NCBI GenBank assembly: GCA_964609155.1
Contig: CAZSRF010000002.1
Location: 1-64,000, forward strand
Length of the DNA stretch: 64,000 nucleotides
Reading direction: 5' to 3'
Source: JAGOUU01 sp964609155
GTDB taxonomy: Bacteria; Pseudomonadota; Gammaproteobacteria; JAGOUU01
Shown: one piece after another, positions 34,718-44,485 of the stretch
How positions within the stretch are numbered: position 1 is the first letter of the stretch
Layout of the letters: the number at the start of each line of letters is the position of its first letter
Position numbers and translations under genes: made by a program
The notes under the pieces: generated by a model
What the model saw: only the letters and a program-made list of their open reading frames with translations
Told to the model about the DNA's origin: nothing
The model's database searches: none

Positions 34718-36517
34718 ATGCAAATGCAAAATATAAGAAATTTTTCCATCATCGCGCATATCGATCATGGTAAGTCTACGTTGTCTGATAGATTAATCCA
34801 ATACTGTGGTGGTTTAACCTCAAGGGAAATGTCTGAGCAAGTCCTAGATTCTATGGACTTAGAACGTGAACGCGGTATCACTATTAAGGCACAAAGTGTT
34901 AGCTTAAATTATAAAGCTGATAATGGTGAGGTTTATCAACTAAACTTTATTGATACTCCTGGACATGTTGATTTCTCATATGAAGTATCACGTTCTCTTT
35001 CTGCGTGTGAGGGGGCTTTGTTAGTTGTTGATGCTGGGCAAGGAGTAGAAGCTCAAACTGTAGCTAATTGCTACACGGCAATTGACCAAGATCTTGAAGT
35101 AGTACCAGTTTTAAATAAAATAGATTTGCCTCAGGCTGATCCATTAAGAGTTGCACAAGAAATAGAAGATATTATAGGTATTGATGCAACAGATGCTAGA
35201 CAAGTAAGCGCTAAAACAGGTATTGGGATTAAAGAATTGCTTGATGACATTATTGTTAAGATTCCAGCACCCAAAGGTAACCCAGCGTCACCTTTACAAG
35301 CTTTAATTATTGATTCATGGTTTGATAGTTATTTAGGTGTAGTGTCTTTAGTACGAGTTAAAAATGGTGTTTTGTCAAAAGGCGATAAAATACAAGTTAT
35401 GTCAACTGGTAGAACTTATTTTGCTGATAGCCTAGGGATATTTACACCAAAACGGCTAGAGACAAAAGAACTTAAAACAGGCCAGGTTGGTTTTATTGTC
35501 GCTGGTATAAAAGATATTCATGGTGCTCCTGTTGGTGATACGATAACTTTATTTAAAAATCCAGCTGTGCAACCGCTGCCAGGTTTTAAAACGATTAAAC
35601 CTCAGGTATATGCCGGTATGTTTCCAGTATCATCTGATGATTATGAAAGTTTCCGTGATGCCTTAGAAAAACTTAAACTTAATGATGCTTCTTTATTTTT
35701 TGAACCAGAAAACTCACAAGCATTAGGATTTGGTTTTCGTTGCGGTTTTTTAGGGCTTTTACATATGGAAATTGTTCAAGAAAGATTAGAAAGAGAATAT
35801 GATTTAGATTTAATTACAACAGCTCCAACGGTGGTATATAAAATTATTACAACAAAAGGTGAAGAGTTGCTAATAGACAATCCTTCTAAATTACCTGCAC
35901 AAAACTATATACAAGAAATGCAAGAACCTATTGCAGACGTTAATATATTAGTACCGCAGCAATACCTGGGCGTTGTAATTACCCTTTGTATTGAACGTAG
36001 GGGTGTGCAAGTAAAAATGGATTATGTAGGTCGACAAGTTGCATTAACATATGAAGTCCCTATGGCAGAAGTGGTATTAGACTTTTTTGATCGTCTAAAG
36101 TCAGTAAGTCGTGGATATGCATCTTTGGATTATCATTTTAAAAGATTCAGCACAGCACCATTAGAAAAGCTTGATGTATTGATTAATGGTGAAAAGGTTG
36201 ATGCTTTGGCTTTAATTGCCCATAAGCAACAATCACAATACCGTGGTAGACAACTGGCAGATAAATTGCGGGAGCTTATTCCTAGGCAAATGTTTGATGT
36301 TGCTATTCAAGCAGCGGTTGGCAACAATATTATCGCCAGAACCACAGTGAAAGCTTTGAGAAAGAATGTTACCGCTAAATGTTACGGCGGTGATATAACT
36401 CGTAAACGCAAATTGTTAGAGAAACAGAAAAAAGGTAAAAAAAGAATGAAACAAGTAGGTAGTGTAGAGATACCACAAGAAGCTTTTTTAGCTGTTTTAA
36501 AAGTAGACAAAGATTAA
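34718..36517 (+). CDS. lepA: Elongation factor 4 (back-translocating GTPase LepA)
   Basis: A ribosome-binding GTPase involved in initiation and recovery of stalled ribosomes. The 599 residues are the family length. G motifs: AHIDHGKSTLSDRL (G1), RGITIKAQSV (G2), DTPGHVDFSYEV (G3), NKIDLP (G4) and SAKTG (G5). The LepA-specific C-terminal domain follows (AHKQQSQYRGRQLADKLRE, KCYGGDITRKRKLLEKQKKG). It heads lepA-rnc-era-recO-acpS. In most gammaproteobacteria lepB (signal peptidase I) lies between lepA and rnc; here only 25 bp separate them. Confidence 0.98.
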   Translation: MQMQNIRNFSIIAHIDHGKSTLSDRLIQYCGGLTSREMSEQVLDSMDLERERGITIKAQSVSLNYKADNGEVYQLNFIDTPGHVDFSYEVSRSLSACEGALLVVDAGQGVEAQTVANCYTAIDQDLEVVPVLNKIDLPQADPLRVAQEIEDIIGIDATDARQVSAKTGIGIKELLDDIIVKIPAPKGNPASPLQALIIDSWFDSYLGVVSLVRVKNGVLSKGDKIQVMSTGRTYFADSLGIFTPKRLETKELKTGQVGFIVAGIKDIHGAPVGDTITLFKNPAVQPLPGFKTIKPQVYAGMFPVSSDDYESFRDALEKLKLNDASLFFEPENSQALGFGFRCGFLGLLHMEIVQERLEREYDLDLITTAPTVVYKIITTKGEELLIDNPSKLPAQNYIQEMQEPIADVNILVPQQYLGVVITLCIERRGVQVKMDYVGRQVALTYEVPMAEVVLDFFDRLKSVSRGYASLDYHFKRFSTAPLEKLDVLINGEKVDALALIAHKQQSQYRGRQLADKLRELIPRQMFDVAIQAAVGNNIIARTTVKALRKNVTAKCYGGDITRKRKLLEKQKKGKKRMKQVGSVEIPQEAFLAVLKVDKD

Positions 36518-36542
36518 ACTAATTATTGATGATTAATTATTA

Positions 36543-37235
36543 ATGAGACAGCATCAAAGATATTTAGAGCAAAAGATTTCTTATAATTTCAAAGATGCAA
36601 AATTATTAACTCAAGCTATAACTCATAGAAGCTATAGCAATAAGAATAATGAGCGTTTTGAATTCTTAGGAGATGCTATATTGAGTGCGATAATAGGAAG
36701 TGAGCTTTATACAAAGTTTCCAAAAGCAACAGAAGGTGAGTTATCTAGACTCCGTGCAAGTCTGGTTAATGGTGAGACTCTGTCAAGTATTGCAGCAGAT
36801 ATGCAAATAAATAAATATATACTGCTTGGGGACGGAGAGTTAAAAAGTGGCGGATTGCAAAGACAATCCATTTTAGCTGATTGTGTAGAGGCAATTTTGG
36901 CAGCTATTTATTTAGATAGTAATTTTGATGTATGCAAAAAAGCTGTGCTTTTATGGTATAAAGATAAGCTTAATGTTACTGATAATAAAATATTTGATAA
37001 AGATTCAAAAACAGTCTTGCAAGAATGGCTACAGGCAAAGCAGTATGGGTTACCTGAGTATGCTATTATTTCTCAAACAGGCACAGATCATGAACAGACT
37101 TTCACTGTTAGGTGCTTTATTAAAGAATTAGATATCATTACACAAGGGGTTGCAAAGGCAAGGCGCAAAGCGGAGCAATTAGCTGCACAAAAAGCACTAG
37201 ATCTCATTGATTTTAATAAAACTAATAAAAAATAA
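36543..37235 (+). CDS. rnc: Ribonuclease III
   Basis: Cuts double-stranded RNA, including the rRNA precursors. The 230 residues match the family: endonuclease domain with the NERFEFLGDAILS signature (catalytic Glu and Asp), SRLRASLVNGETL, LADCVEAILAAIYLD, and a C-terminal double-stranded-RNA-binding domain (KTVLQEWLQAKQYGLPEY through RRKAEQLAAQKAL). It lies between lepA and era, the standard order except for the absent lepB. Confidence 0.97.
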   Translation: MRQHQRYLEQKISYNFKDAKLLTQAITHRSYSNKNNERFEFLGDAILSAIIGSELYTKFPKATEGELSRLRASLVNGETLSSIAADMQINKYILLGDGELKSGGLQRQSILADCVEAILAAIYLDSNFDVCKKAVLLWYKDKLNVTDNKIFDKDSKTVLQEWLQAKQYGLPEYAIISQTGTDHEQTFTVRCFIKELDIITQGVAKARRKAEQLAAQKALDLIDFNKTNKK

Positions 37236-37244
37236 TATATCAAA

Positions 37245-38198
37245 ATGAAAAATGTTAATCATTGTGGTTATGTGGCTATAGTGGGTAAACCCAATGTAGG
37301 TAAATCAAGTATTTTAAACCAAATCTTAAGTAAAAAGATCAGCATAACTTCTGATAAACCTGAAACTACTCAAAGACAGATCTTAGGTATAAAGACGTGT
37401 GAAAATTACCAAATAGTTTTTGTTGATACTCCTGGGTTACATGAAAATCTTTATAAAAAACAAAAAAATGTTTTAAATAGATATATGGGTAAATCTATTC
37501 ATAATGCATTATTGGATGTAAATATAATCCTGTTTGTGTTAGGTGGTAACCGTTGGCAAGAAGATGATCAATTAGTTTTGGATACTATTATTAACAGCAA
37601 TAAAAATAAAGATACTCCCGTCGTATTGGTTATTAATAAGGTAGATCTAATCAAAAATAAAGACGATCTTTTGCCATTTATAAATCGCATTAAAGATAAA
37701 TATAATTTTTCAGAGATATTCTATACGTCAGCTATAAAGAAAAATGGATTGGACGAATTAGAGAAAACTATTGTGTCCTATCTGCCTGAGGTTGAGAGTA
37801 AAGATTATTTTTATTTTGAACCGGATAGAGTAACTGATCAAAACAATAGGACTCAAACAGCTGAGATTATACGTGAGAAAGTCATACGGTTTTTCGGTGC
37901 TGAAATCCCATATTGCATAGCAATTGAAATAGCTTCATTAAGCTATACAAAAACCCAAGACAATTTAAATTTAACTAAGATAAGCGCAGTGATATGGGTA
38001 GAAAAACCAGGCCAAAAAACGATTATTATTGGAACTAATGGCGAAAAAATTAAAGAAGTTGGCAGAAGTGCACGTATAGATTTAGAAAAGTTATTTAAAA
38101 CTAAAGTTTTTTTACAGTTATGGGTGAAAATAAAAACTAATTGGTCTGATAATGAGCGTGCTTTGAAAAGCTTGGGATTTAATTCTTATGAAGGATAA
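37245..38198 (+). CDS. era: GTPase Era, 30S ribosome assembly factor
   Basis: Binds 16S rRNA near its 3' end and assists 30S maturation. The 317 residues show G1 GKPNVGKSSILNQI, G3 DTPGLHE, G4 NKVDLI, and a C-terminal KH domain with the IIGTNGEKIKEVGRSAR loop. Ten bases separate it from rnc, and 21 from recO. Confidence 0.97.
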   Translation: MKNVNHCGYVAIVGKPNVGKSSILNQILSKKISITSDKPETTQRQILGIKTCENYQIVFVDTPGLHENLYKKQKNVLNRYMGKSIHNALLDVNIILFVLGGNRWQEDDQLVLDTIINSNKNKDTPVVLVINKVDLIKNKDDLLPFINRIKDKYNFSEIFYTSAIKKNGLDELEKTIVSYLPEVESKDYFYFEPDRVTDQNNRTQTAEIIREKVIRFFGAEIPYCIAIEIASLSYTKTQDNLNLTKISAVIWVEKPGQKTIIIGTNGEKIKEVGRSARIDLEKLFKTKVFLQLWVKIKTNWSDNERALKSLGFNSYEG

Positions 38199-38219
38199 TA
38201 AATAATATACTAATTATTA

Positions 38220-38921
38220 ATGCGTAATTTAACTCCAGCTTATCTAATACATGCTAGAAGCTTTAGAGAAACAAGTCTGCTTTTGGATTTTTTTACACAA
38301 GAACATGGCTTTATAAAAGCTGTAGCACAGGGTGTTAAGTCAGCGAAAAATAATAAACGTGGATTATTGCAGCCATTTAATAAATTACTAATTAATTGGC
38401 GCGGACGTTCGGAGCTAGTGACGCTAAATAATGTTGAATCTTTAGATGTGTATACTAGTTTTCAGGGGAATAAATTAGCAGTTGGGTTATATATTAATGA
38501 GTTATTGTATAATTTGTGCGGTAAAACACCCGGGGTTCAATATGAAAATTTATTTTTTTATTTAGAAGCATTATTAAAAAAACTATCGGAATTTAACTTA
38601 ACCCAAGCCAGTATTCAAAAGTTTGAGTGTGATTTACGTGAGTTTGAGCTAGAACTTTTGTCTGCTATTGGCTATGGCATTGAGTTTAATGATATAGATA
38701 AAAATAATATATATGGCTACGATTTAGTTAGTGGTTTTTTTATTGCAAGCAATGAATACCAAGCCAAAAGACTTATACTTTCTGGAAATGTATTAATTAA
38801 AATAGCAAAGAAAACATGGGATTCTGATAGTTTATTGGCAGCAAAAAAATTACTAAGAGAAATACTGCAATATCATTTAGGAAAAAAAGAGTTACAAAGT
38901 CGTAAATTATTGGTTTTTTAG
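38220..38921 (+). CDS. recO: DNA repair protein RecO
   Basis: A mediator that loads RecA on gapped DNA with RecR. The 233 residues have the N-terminal OB-fold of the family (AYLIHARSFRETSLLLDFFTQEHG, AQGVKSAKNNKRGLLQPF) and the helical C-terminal domain (YINELLYNLCGKTPGVQYENLFFYLEALL). It follows era as usual. The next gene is acpS; pdxJ, which normally lies between recO and acpS, is absent here. Confidence 0.93.
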   Translation: MRNLTPAYLIHARSFRETSLLLDFFTQEHGFIKAVAQGVKSAKNNKRGLLQPFNKLLINWRGRSELVTLNNVESLDVYTSFQGNKLAVGLYINELLYNLCGKTPGVQYENLFFYLEALLKKLSEFNLTQASIQKFECDLREFELELLSAIGYGIEFNDIDKNNIYGYDLVSGFFIASNEYQAKRLILSGNVLIKIAKKTWDSDSLLAAKKLLREILQYHLGKKELQSRKLLVF

Positions 38922-38950
38922 AAATCAAAATAGCAAATAAAAGTAAGGTT

Positions 38951-39352
38951 ATGATATACGGTATAGGCACTGATCTTGTTGAAATTAATAGAATAAATAA
39001 AATATATCATATTTTTTATAAAAGGTTTTTAAATAAAGTATTATCTGCTAGTGAAATTACAAAGTTTAACAATATAAAAAACATAGAAAAACAAGTAAAA
39101 TTTTTAGCTACGCGTTGGGCTGCAAAGGAAGCATTAGTCAAAGCATTAGGTGTTGGTTTCCGAGGCGGTATTTATCTATCAGAATTAGCAATTTCTAATA
39201 ATGAACTAGGTCAACCACAAGTTATTTTATCTATAAATGCTCACAAAGCTATCAGTAATCTGCTTCTAAATCAAAAATTCAAAACTCATGTAAGCTTATC
39301 CGACGAAAATAATTATGCAATTGCTTACGTAATTATTGAATTAATCTCATAA
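38951..39352 (+). CDS. acpS: Holo-[acyl-carrier-protein] synthase
   Basis: Transfers 4'-phosphopantetheine from CoA to acyl carrier protein. The 133 residues match AcpS: GIGTDLVEINRI with the metal-binding Asp, FLATRWAAKEALVKALG with the catalytic Glu/Lys, and LSDENNYAIAYVI at the end. It is the last gene of the lepA operon-like run, 29 bp after recO. The gap to the next gene (143 bp) contains a perfect palindrome. Confidence 0.95.
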   Translation: MIYGIGTDLVEINRINKIYHIFYKRFLNKVLSASEITKFNNIKNIEKQVKFLATRWAAKEALVKALGVGFRGGIYLSELAISNNELGQPQVILSINAHKAISNLLLNQKFKTHVSLSDENNYAIAYVIIELIS

Positions 39353-39410
39353 TTTCGATTAGCTACACTCTGGTATATTAAAAATTCACTTCTATACTTA
39401 CAGTTGAATA

Positions 39411-39425
39411 GATTAATAATTAATC
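39411..39425. promoter_or_regulatory. Perfect 15-bp palindrome upstream of the M4 protease gene
   Basis: GATTAAT-A-ATTAATC is a perfect palindrome centred at 39418, about 80 bp before the protease start. The position suits an operator, but the AT-rich background makes short palindromes fairly likely, so a regulatory role is only a guess. Confidence 0.3.
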
Positions 39426-39495
39426 AACTAACTTTATTAGTTTGGAAGGTATTTAATCTCTTCAAATCTACATTATTTTTTTTTGAGGGTTAAAT

Positions 39496-41406
39496 ATGAG
39501 TAATAAAAATAAAATAATACTAGGAGTTAGTTTAACTTTTTTAGTAGTAAACTTTGCTAATGCCGCTGATAAAATTTCACTTAACACTAACAGCTTGATT
39601 ACTAAAAATAATAATACTACTTTAATTAAACAATTGGGTAATTCTTATAAATTCAAACAAATTAAAAAAGTTGAGCTACCCAATGGTAAATTTAGATATA
39701 AATTTACACAATACTATAATGATATTCCAATATGGGATAGTGGAGTTGTAAGTAATAAAGAAAATATTAGTGATGTAAATAGCAATGATGTTTTACATGG
39801 CAGCTTATTGATTAATCTGGAAAAAGATATCTCTTTAGGTAAAGCTGGTTTAACTGAAAGCCAAGCGCAAGAAATTGCGATTAAAGCAGCTGGCGTTAAA
39901 GATAGTTCTACTGTAAAACATATGAACAATGTACAGTATATCAAAAATTATGCTGATATGGCAAAAACAGTGTATGTTATAGATTTTATTATAGAAGCAG
40001 ATAATACTATTAAAAGTCGTCCATTTTTTATTATTGACGCCAATACAGGTGAGGTCTTGGAAAAATGGGAAGGTTTAAATACAGCTAATTATGGTAAGGG
40101 TACAGGGCCTGGGGGCAATGTCAAATCAGGTAAATATTATTACGGCAAAGACTATGGTAATCTTGTAGTAGATGTTAATGGTACATCTTGTACAATGAGT
40201 AGCCCTAATGTTGATACTTATGACATGAAGCAAAAGACTACAGGAACAGGGACTTTACATCAATTTACTTGTTATGAGAATGCTTATAAAGAAATAAATG
40301 GTGGATATAGTCCGATAAATGATGCTCACTATTTTGGAAATGTTGTGTATGACATGTATAAAGAATGGTATAAAACGGCACCATTAACTTTTAAATTAAA
40401 AATGCGTGTTCATTATGGTAATAATTATGATAATGCCATGTGGGATGGTCAGCAAATGAGCTTTGGTGATGGTGGTGCTACTTTCTACCCATTAGTTTCA
40501 CAGGATGTTGTGGGGCATGAGGTAAGCCATGGTTTTACTCAGCAAAACTCAAATCTTGTTTATGAGAAACAACCTGGTGGTATAAATGAAGCTTTTTCTG
40601 ATATGGCTGGCGAAGCTTCTGAATACTACTTTAATAAAAATAAAACAGAGGAAGCTAAGGTAGATTGGTTAGTTGGTGAATCCATTATGAAGGGTGCTAA
40701 AGGTAAAGCGTTAAGATACTTTTCGGAACCAACCAAAGATGGCAGTTCTATCAGCAATGCAAAAGATTATAGTGATAGCTTAGATGTACACCAAACGAGT
40801 GGTGTTTATAATAAAGCATTCTATACTCTATCTAATATGACAAACTGGGATCTTAAGAAAGCGTTTGATGCTTTTGTCTTAGCTAATCAAGTATATTGGA
40901 CACAAAATACTGGTTATGATCAAGGTGCATGTGGTGTTAAAAATGCTGCAGCTGATTTAGGTTATGCAGCAGCTGATGTTATTAGTGCATTTAAAGTTGT
41001 TGGTGTAAATGCAAGTTGTAGCAATGATCCAACAGATCCGACAGATCCGACAGATCCAACCGATCCTACTCCAGCGCCTGAGGCTATTGAGTTACAAAAA
41101 GCAGTTCCTGTGTATAGCCTTTCTGGAAATGCTGGAAGTAAAAAACTTTACTATATGGACGTAGCTGGATCTAGAATTGGTGTCTTAAGTTTGTGGAATT
41201 TTGGTGGTGTAGGGGCCCCTTCTATGCAGGTGGCTTTAAATCGTATGCCAACCAATGCTGACTATGATTGTACCTCTAGTTCTGATTTGGAATTAGGTAA
41301 TTATAGATCGTGCTTAATATTCACACCAAAAGCGGGTAGATATTTTATAACTGTCAATGGTGACAATGCTTATCAAGATGTTACTTTATGGGGCAGTTAT
41401 CAATAG
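39496..41406 (+). CDS. Secreted M4 (thermolysin/elastase-like) zinc metalloprotease
   Basis: An extracellular protease made as a pre-pro-enzyme. The 636 residues show a signal peptide (IILGVSLTFLVVNFANA), FTP and PepSY propeptide domains (residues 25-195, e.g. FIIDANTGEVLEKWEG), and the M4 catalytic domain with zinc motif GHEVSHGFT and downstream Glu in GGINEAFSDMAGE, plus catalytic His in DVHQTSGVYNKAFY. A Thr-Asp-Pro repeat linker (DPTDPTDPT, about residue 513) leads to a C-terminal PPC-like beta domain. The layout resembles Legionella ProA and Vibrio-type proteases with PPC tails. A TGAGGGTT Shine-Dalgarno precedes the ATG. Confidence 0.93.
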   Translation: MSNKNKIILGVSLTFLVVNFANAADKISLNTNSLITKNNNTTLIKQLGNSYKFKQIKKVELPNGKFRYKFTQYYNDIPIWDSGVVSNKENISDVNSNDVLHGSLLINLEKDISLGKAGLTESQAQEIAIKAAGVKDSSTVKHMNNVQYIKNYADMAKTVYVIDFIIEADNTIKSRPFFIIDANTGEVLEKWEGLNTANYGKGTGPGGNVKSGKYYYGKDYGNLVVDVNGTSCTMSSPNVDTYDMKQKTTGTGTLHQFTCYENAYKEINGGYSPINDAHYFGNVVYDMYKEWYKTAPLTFKLKMRVHYGNNYDNAMWDGQQMSFGDGGATFYPLVSQDVVGHEVSHGFTQQNSNLVYEKQPGGINEAFSDMAGEASEYYFNKNKTEEAKVDWLVGESIMKGAKGKALRYFSEPTKDGSSISNAKDYSDSLDVHQTSGVYNKAFYTLSNMTNWDLKKAFDAFVLANQVYWTQNTGYDQGACGVKNAAADLGYAAADVISAFKVVGVNASCSNDPTDPTDPTDPTDPTPAPEAIELQKAVPVYSLSGNAGSKKLYYMDVAGSRIGVLSLWNFGGVGAPSMQVALNRMPTNADYDCTSSSDLELGNYRSCLIFTPKAGRYFITVNGDNAYQDVTLWGSYQ

Positions 41407-41508
41407 ACTTACGCAGAATGATTCTAGCTTGTCATCTCGGTCAAGCACGAAGTGCATAGAACCATGATCTTTTTTGCAAGATACCGGCTCCTCGGCCGGT
41501 ATGACAGG
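41407..41508 (+). repeat. Dispersed repeat, copy C
   Basis: Starts ACTTACGCA directly after the protease stop codon and ends at the stop codon of the convergent kinase gene. It contains the small hairpin GCAC-GAA-GTGC and the larger ATACCGGC-TCCTCG-GCCGGTAT. It matches the complement of copy B and parts of copies A and D. Position between converging genes suggests it may serve as a shared terminator or mRNA 3' structure. Confidence 0.8.
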
Positions 41509-41511
41509 TTT

Positions 41512-44460
41512 TTATGTAGCTGCTGTCATTTCTTCATTTTCACCATAGCAAACAATAACAGCTTCTATATTCATATATAATTGTTGAAGATCTTCTATAT
41601 AATCTTCAAAATCTTTTGATGATTTAATTTTTGATTCAAGATTAAAACAAGAATTTTTAAGATACGGTACGCCACAATAACAGCATGAACCGTGTAGTTT
41701 GTGGACATGATGGTAAAGGTTTTCATGATCTTTTGCTATATAGGCATTTTTAATTTCAGCCATAGTATTTGGTAAATCACATACTAGCATTTCTAGTAGC
41801 TCTTTAGCTAGATCAATATTGTAATTAGCGTGTTTTAATGAAAGTTCCCAGTTAATAGCATTAATAATTGGATTGAGTTTCGAATTAAAGTTAGCACTAT
41901 CTTTATTTAACCATCTTTTCAAAATAATTATTAGTTCATTTTCATTTATAGGTTTAGATAAATAATCTTGTAGCCCTTGTCTAATAAGTTTTTCATGTTC
42001 ACCTAAGATTGCATGAGCAGTAACAGCAATAATGGGAATGGCTTTTATATTACGTGATCGGTAGTAGTTGTTAATCCTTCTGGCTGTTTCTATGCCATCA
42101 ATATTGGGCATTTGTATATCCATTAAGATTAGATCAAATTTATTTTTTTTCACAATCTCTATAGCATTGAGCCCGCTGCTTGCTGTTGTAACATTTATAT
42201 TGAGTGATTTTAGTAGAGTTTCTATTAGTTTAAGATTTGCAAAGTTATCATCTACTGCCAATACATTAGTTTTTTTAAACAACGCTTGGTGATCAATTTT
42301 ATTCTCTTGGTGTTGCTGTATACCAAGATTTGGTGATGTTAATTTATCAACAATGGATAATTTATCTGCATTTAAGGGTGGGTTTGAGGTTTTAATTAAT
42401 TCATAATTAGTATTATTTTCTGTTTTTTTAATAGAATGATTTTCAAAACATTGAATAATATTTTCATGTAATTTTTTATGTAATACTGGTTTTCCTATAC
42501 AAAAGACTGTGCCGAAACTTTTTATATCTTCATGGATAAACTGATCGCTGGTGTTGACTAAAACAGCCAGCATGGGTGTCGAGTCAAGTTTTCTGGAATC
42601 TAATTCTGTAAGCAGGGATCTTACTTCATCACTGTAGTTGTGTAGGTTATTCATCCCATAAATAATTAAATCAATTTTTTCAATATGGTTAGGGATTGTC
42701 CTGATGTTTGGGATATCAATGGTATCAACTCCCCAATTTTTAAATAAATACTTTATACTCAATCTTGTAATAGGATGCTGTTCGCAGATAACAATAGTCT
42801 TGTTGCAAATATCATCGGGTAATAGTAGTTTATTGCTTTCAAGATTTTCACCAATTTTAGCTTTAAATGTAAACCAAAAAACAGATCCTTCACCACTGGC
42901 GGTGTCAAAACCTATTTTACCATCCATTTTATGTACTAATTTTTTCGAAATAGCCAAGCCCAGGCCTGTCCCTCCAAATTTTCTAGCAGTTGTTGTGTCA
43001 GCTTGCGAGAAGGCTTTAAATAATTTATTTTTTTCATGATCATTTAAGCCGATACCTGTGTCGGTTACGGTCACTTTTATTTTAACATTTTTATTTTGTT
43101 TAAATATCTGATTAGATAAATTTGGTCTATCTGGATCCAGCATAATTCTAATAACCACCGAGCCTGTATCAGTAAATTTGATAGCATTATTAGCAAGATT
43201 GGTTATTATTTGTTTTAAACGTAAAGAATCCGTGATAATCATTCTAGGAACATCAGAATAGATGATAGGTACTAACTCAAGATTTTTATGGTGGGCAAAT
43301 GGAGCTAAAATTGATATCGATTCCTCTAGGCAGTTTAGTAAATCAAACTGACGTATGTCCAACTCTAATTTTCCAGCTTCTATTTTAGAAAAATCCAGAA
43401 TATCGTTAATTATTTGTAATAAACTATGGGCAGATTGATTTATGATAGCAACATAATCTAATTGCTGACTGGTTAAATGGGATTTTGTTAATAACTGAGT
43501 AAACCCTAGTATTCCATTCATGGGAGTCCTGATTTCATGACTCATATTAGCTAGAAATTCTGATTTAACTCTACTTGCAGCTAGAGCTTCTTTACGTGCT
43601 ATATCTAATTCAGCGTTTTGAATCTCTATAGTCTCTAGTGTTTGTCTTAACTCTCTCGTTGCTTCATCGACATTGTTTTGCATTTCATTGTGGGCAACCT
43701 TTAATGAATTTGCCATGCTATTTATTCCTGATTCAAGAATTTTTAATTCACTGCTTGCTCCAGTGTAGACTCTTGTGGAAAACTCGCCATCTTTGATCTT
43801 TTCAACAGCTGTAGTTAATTTTAAAATAGGGTATGTTACATCACGCCCAAGCCTTTTGGCGAATAAACCGGATACTAAAAGCCCAAATAATAAGATACAA
43901 CCACTTGTAAATAGTGTTTGATACTGCTTTATGATAGTTTTAGTTTTACTAAGCTCTATATTTACCCATCCTATAACTTTTTGATTAATGGATGATTGAG
44001 TTACATCTCTATTGGGTGAATTAAGGTTATCAGAAAAATCTTCTATGATAACATCTCGTAACATTATAGGAGCAACAAAAATAAAAGACTTCTTGTTTTC
44101 ATTGTTAATAATAGTCAATGGTGATTTATCACGATTAGCATTGTATTTAATATCTATTTTTGAGCCTATATGACTAAGTTCTCTGCCTGTTTTATCGTAA
44201 ATGCTTATAGCAGAAACTTCCGGATCTTCAGCTGCATTTTCTAAAATCTTGCGTAATATTTTTTTGTTATTGGCGAATACGGCATATTCACTACTGGAGG
44301 TTAATTGAATAGTTAAAGCAGTACCATGATCTTTTAAAGCTTGTTCTAGATCAGTTAATCTTGTACTAGTAAAGTACACTCCGAGTAAGGCGGCTATAAT
44401 CATTGTGGGTAATAAAGCAACAATGAGCACTCTATTTTTTATGCCCCATTCTTCTAACAT
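41512..44460 (-). CDS. BarA/GacS/LetS-type hybrid sensor histidine kinase
   Basis: A tripartite sensor kinase of 982 residues that in gammaproteobacteria feeds the UvrY/GacA/LetA regulator. In order: an N-terminal membrane segment (VLIVALLPTMIIAALLGVYF), a periplasmic domain to about 185, a second membrane segment (SGCILLFGLLVSGLFA), HAMP, HisKA with FLANMSHEIRTPMNGILGF (phospho-His near 310), the ATPase domain (NNAIKFTDTG, DTGIGL, FGGTGLGLAISKKLV), a first receiver that lacks the phospho-Asp (IIYGMNN where DxxMP is expected), a complete receiver (DLILMDIQMPNIDG) and a C-terminal Hpt domain (HVHKLHGSCCYCG). The ABC_sub_bind gene lies 25 bp upstream on the same strand. Confidence 0.9.
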   Translation of the reverse strand: MLEEWGIKNRVLIVALLPTMIIAALLGVYFTSTRLTDLEQALKDHGTALTIQLTSSSEYAVFANNKKILRKILENAAEDPEVSAISIYDKTGRELSHIGSKIDIKYNANRDKSPLTIINNENKKSFIFVAPIMLRDVIIEDFSDNLNSPNRDVTQSSINQKVIGWVNIELSKTKTIIKQYQTLFTSGCILLFGLLVSGLFAKRLGRDVTYPILKLTTAVEKIKDGEFSTRVYTGASSELKILESGINSMANSLKVAHNEMQNNVDEATRELRQTLETIEIQNAELDIARKEALAASRVKSEFLANMSHEIRTPMNGILGFTQLLTKSHLTSQQLDYVAIINQSAHSLLQIINDILDFSKIEAGKLELDIRQFDLLNCLEESISILAPFAHHKNLELVPIIYSDVPRMIITDSLRLKQIITNLANNAIKFTDTGSVVIRIMLDPDRPNLSNQIFKQNKNVKIKVTVTDTGIGLNDHEKNKLFKAFSQADTTTARKFGGTGLGLAISKKLVHKMDGKIGFDTASGEGSVFWFTFKAKIGENLESNKLLLPDDICNKTIVICEQHPITRLSIKYLFKNWGVDTIDIPNIRTIPNHIEKIDLIIYGMNNLHNYSDEVRSLLTELDSRKLDSTPMLAVLVNTSDQFIHEDIKSFGTVFCIGKPVLHKKLHENIIQCFENHSIKKTENNTNYELIKTSNPPLNADKLSIVDKLTSPNLGIQQHQENKIDHQALFKKTNVLAVDDNFANLKLIETLLKSLNINVTTASSGLNAIEIVKKNKFDLILMDIQMPNIDGIETARRINNYYRSRNIKAIPIIAVTAHAILGEHEKLIRQGLQDYLSKPINENELIIILKRWLNKDSANFNSKLNPIINAINWELSLKHANYNIDLAKELLEMLVCDLPNTMAEIKNAYIAKDHENLYHHVHKLHGSCCYCGVPYLKNSCFNLESKIKSSKDFEDYIEDLQQLYMNIEAVIVCYGENEEMTAAT

Positions 44461-44485
44461 ATGTAGTCCTTATATTTATGCCTGC

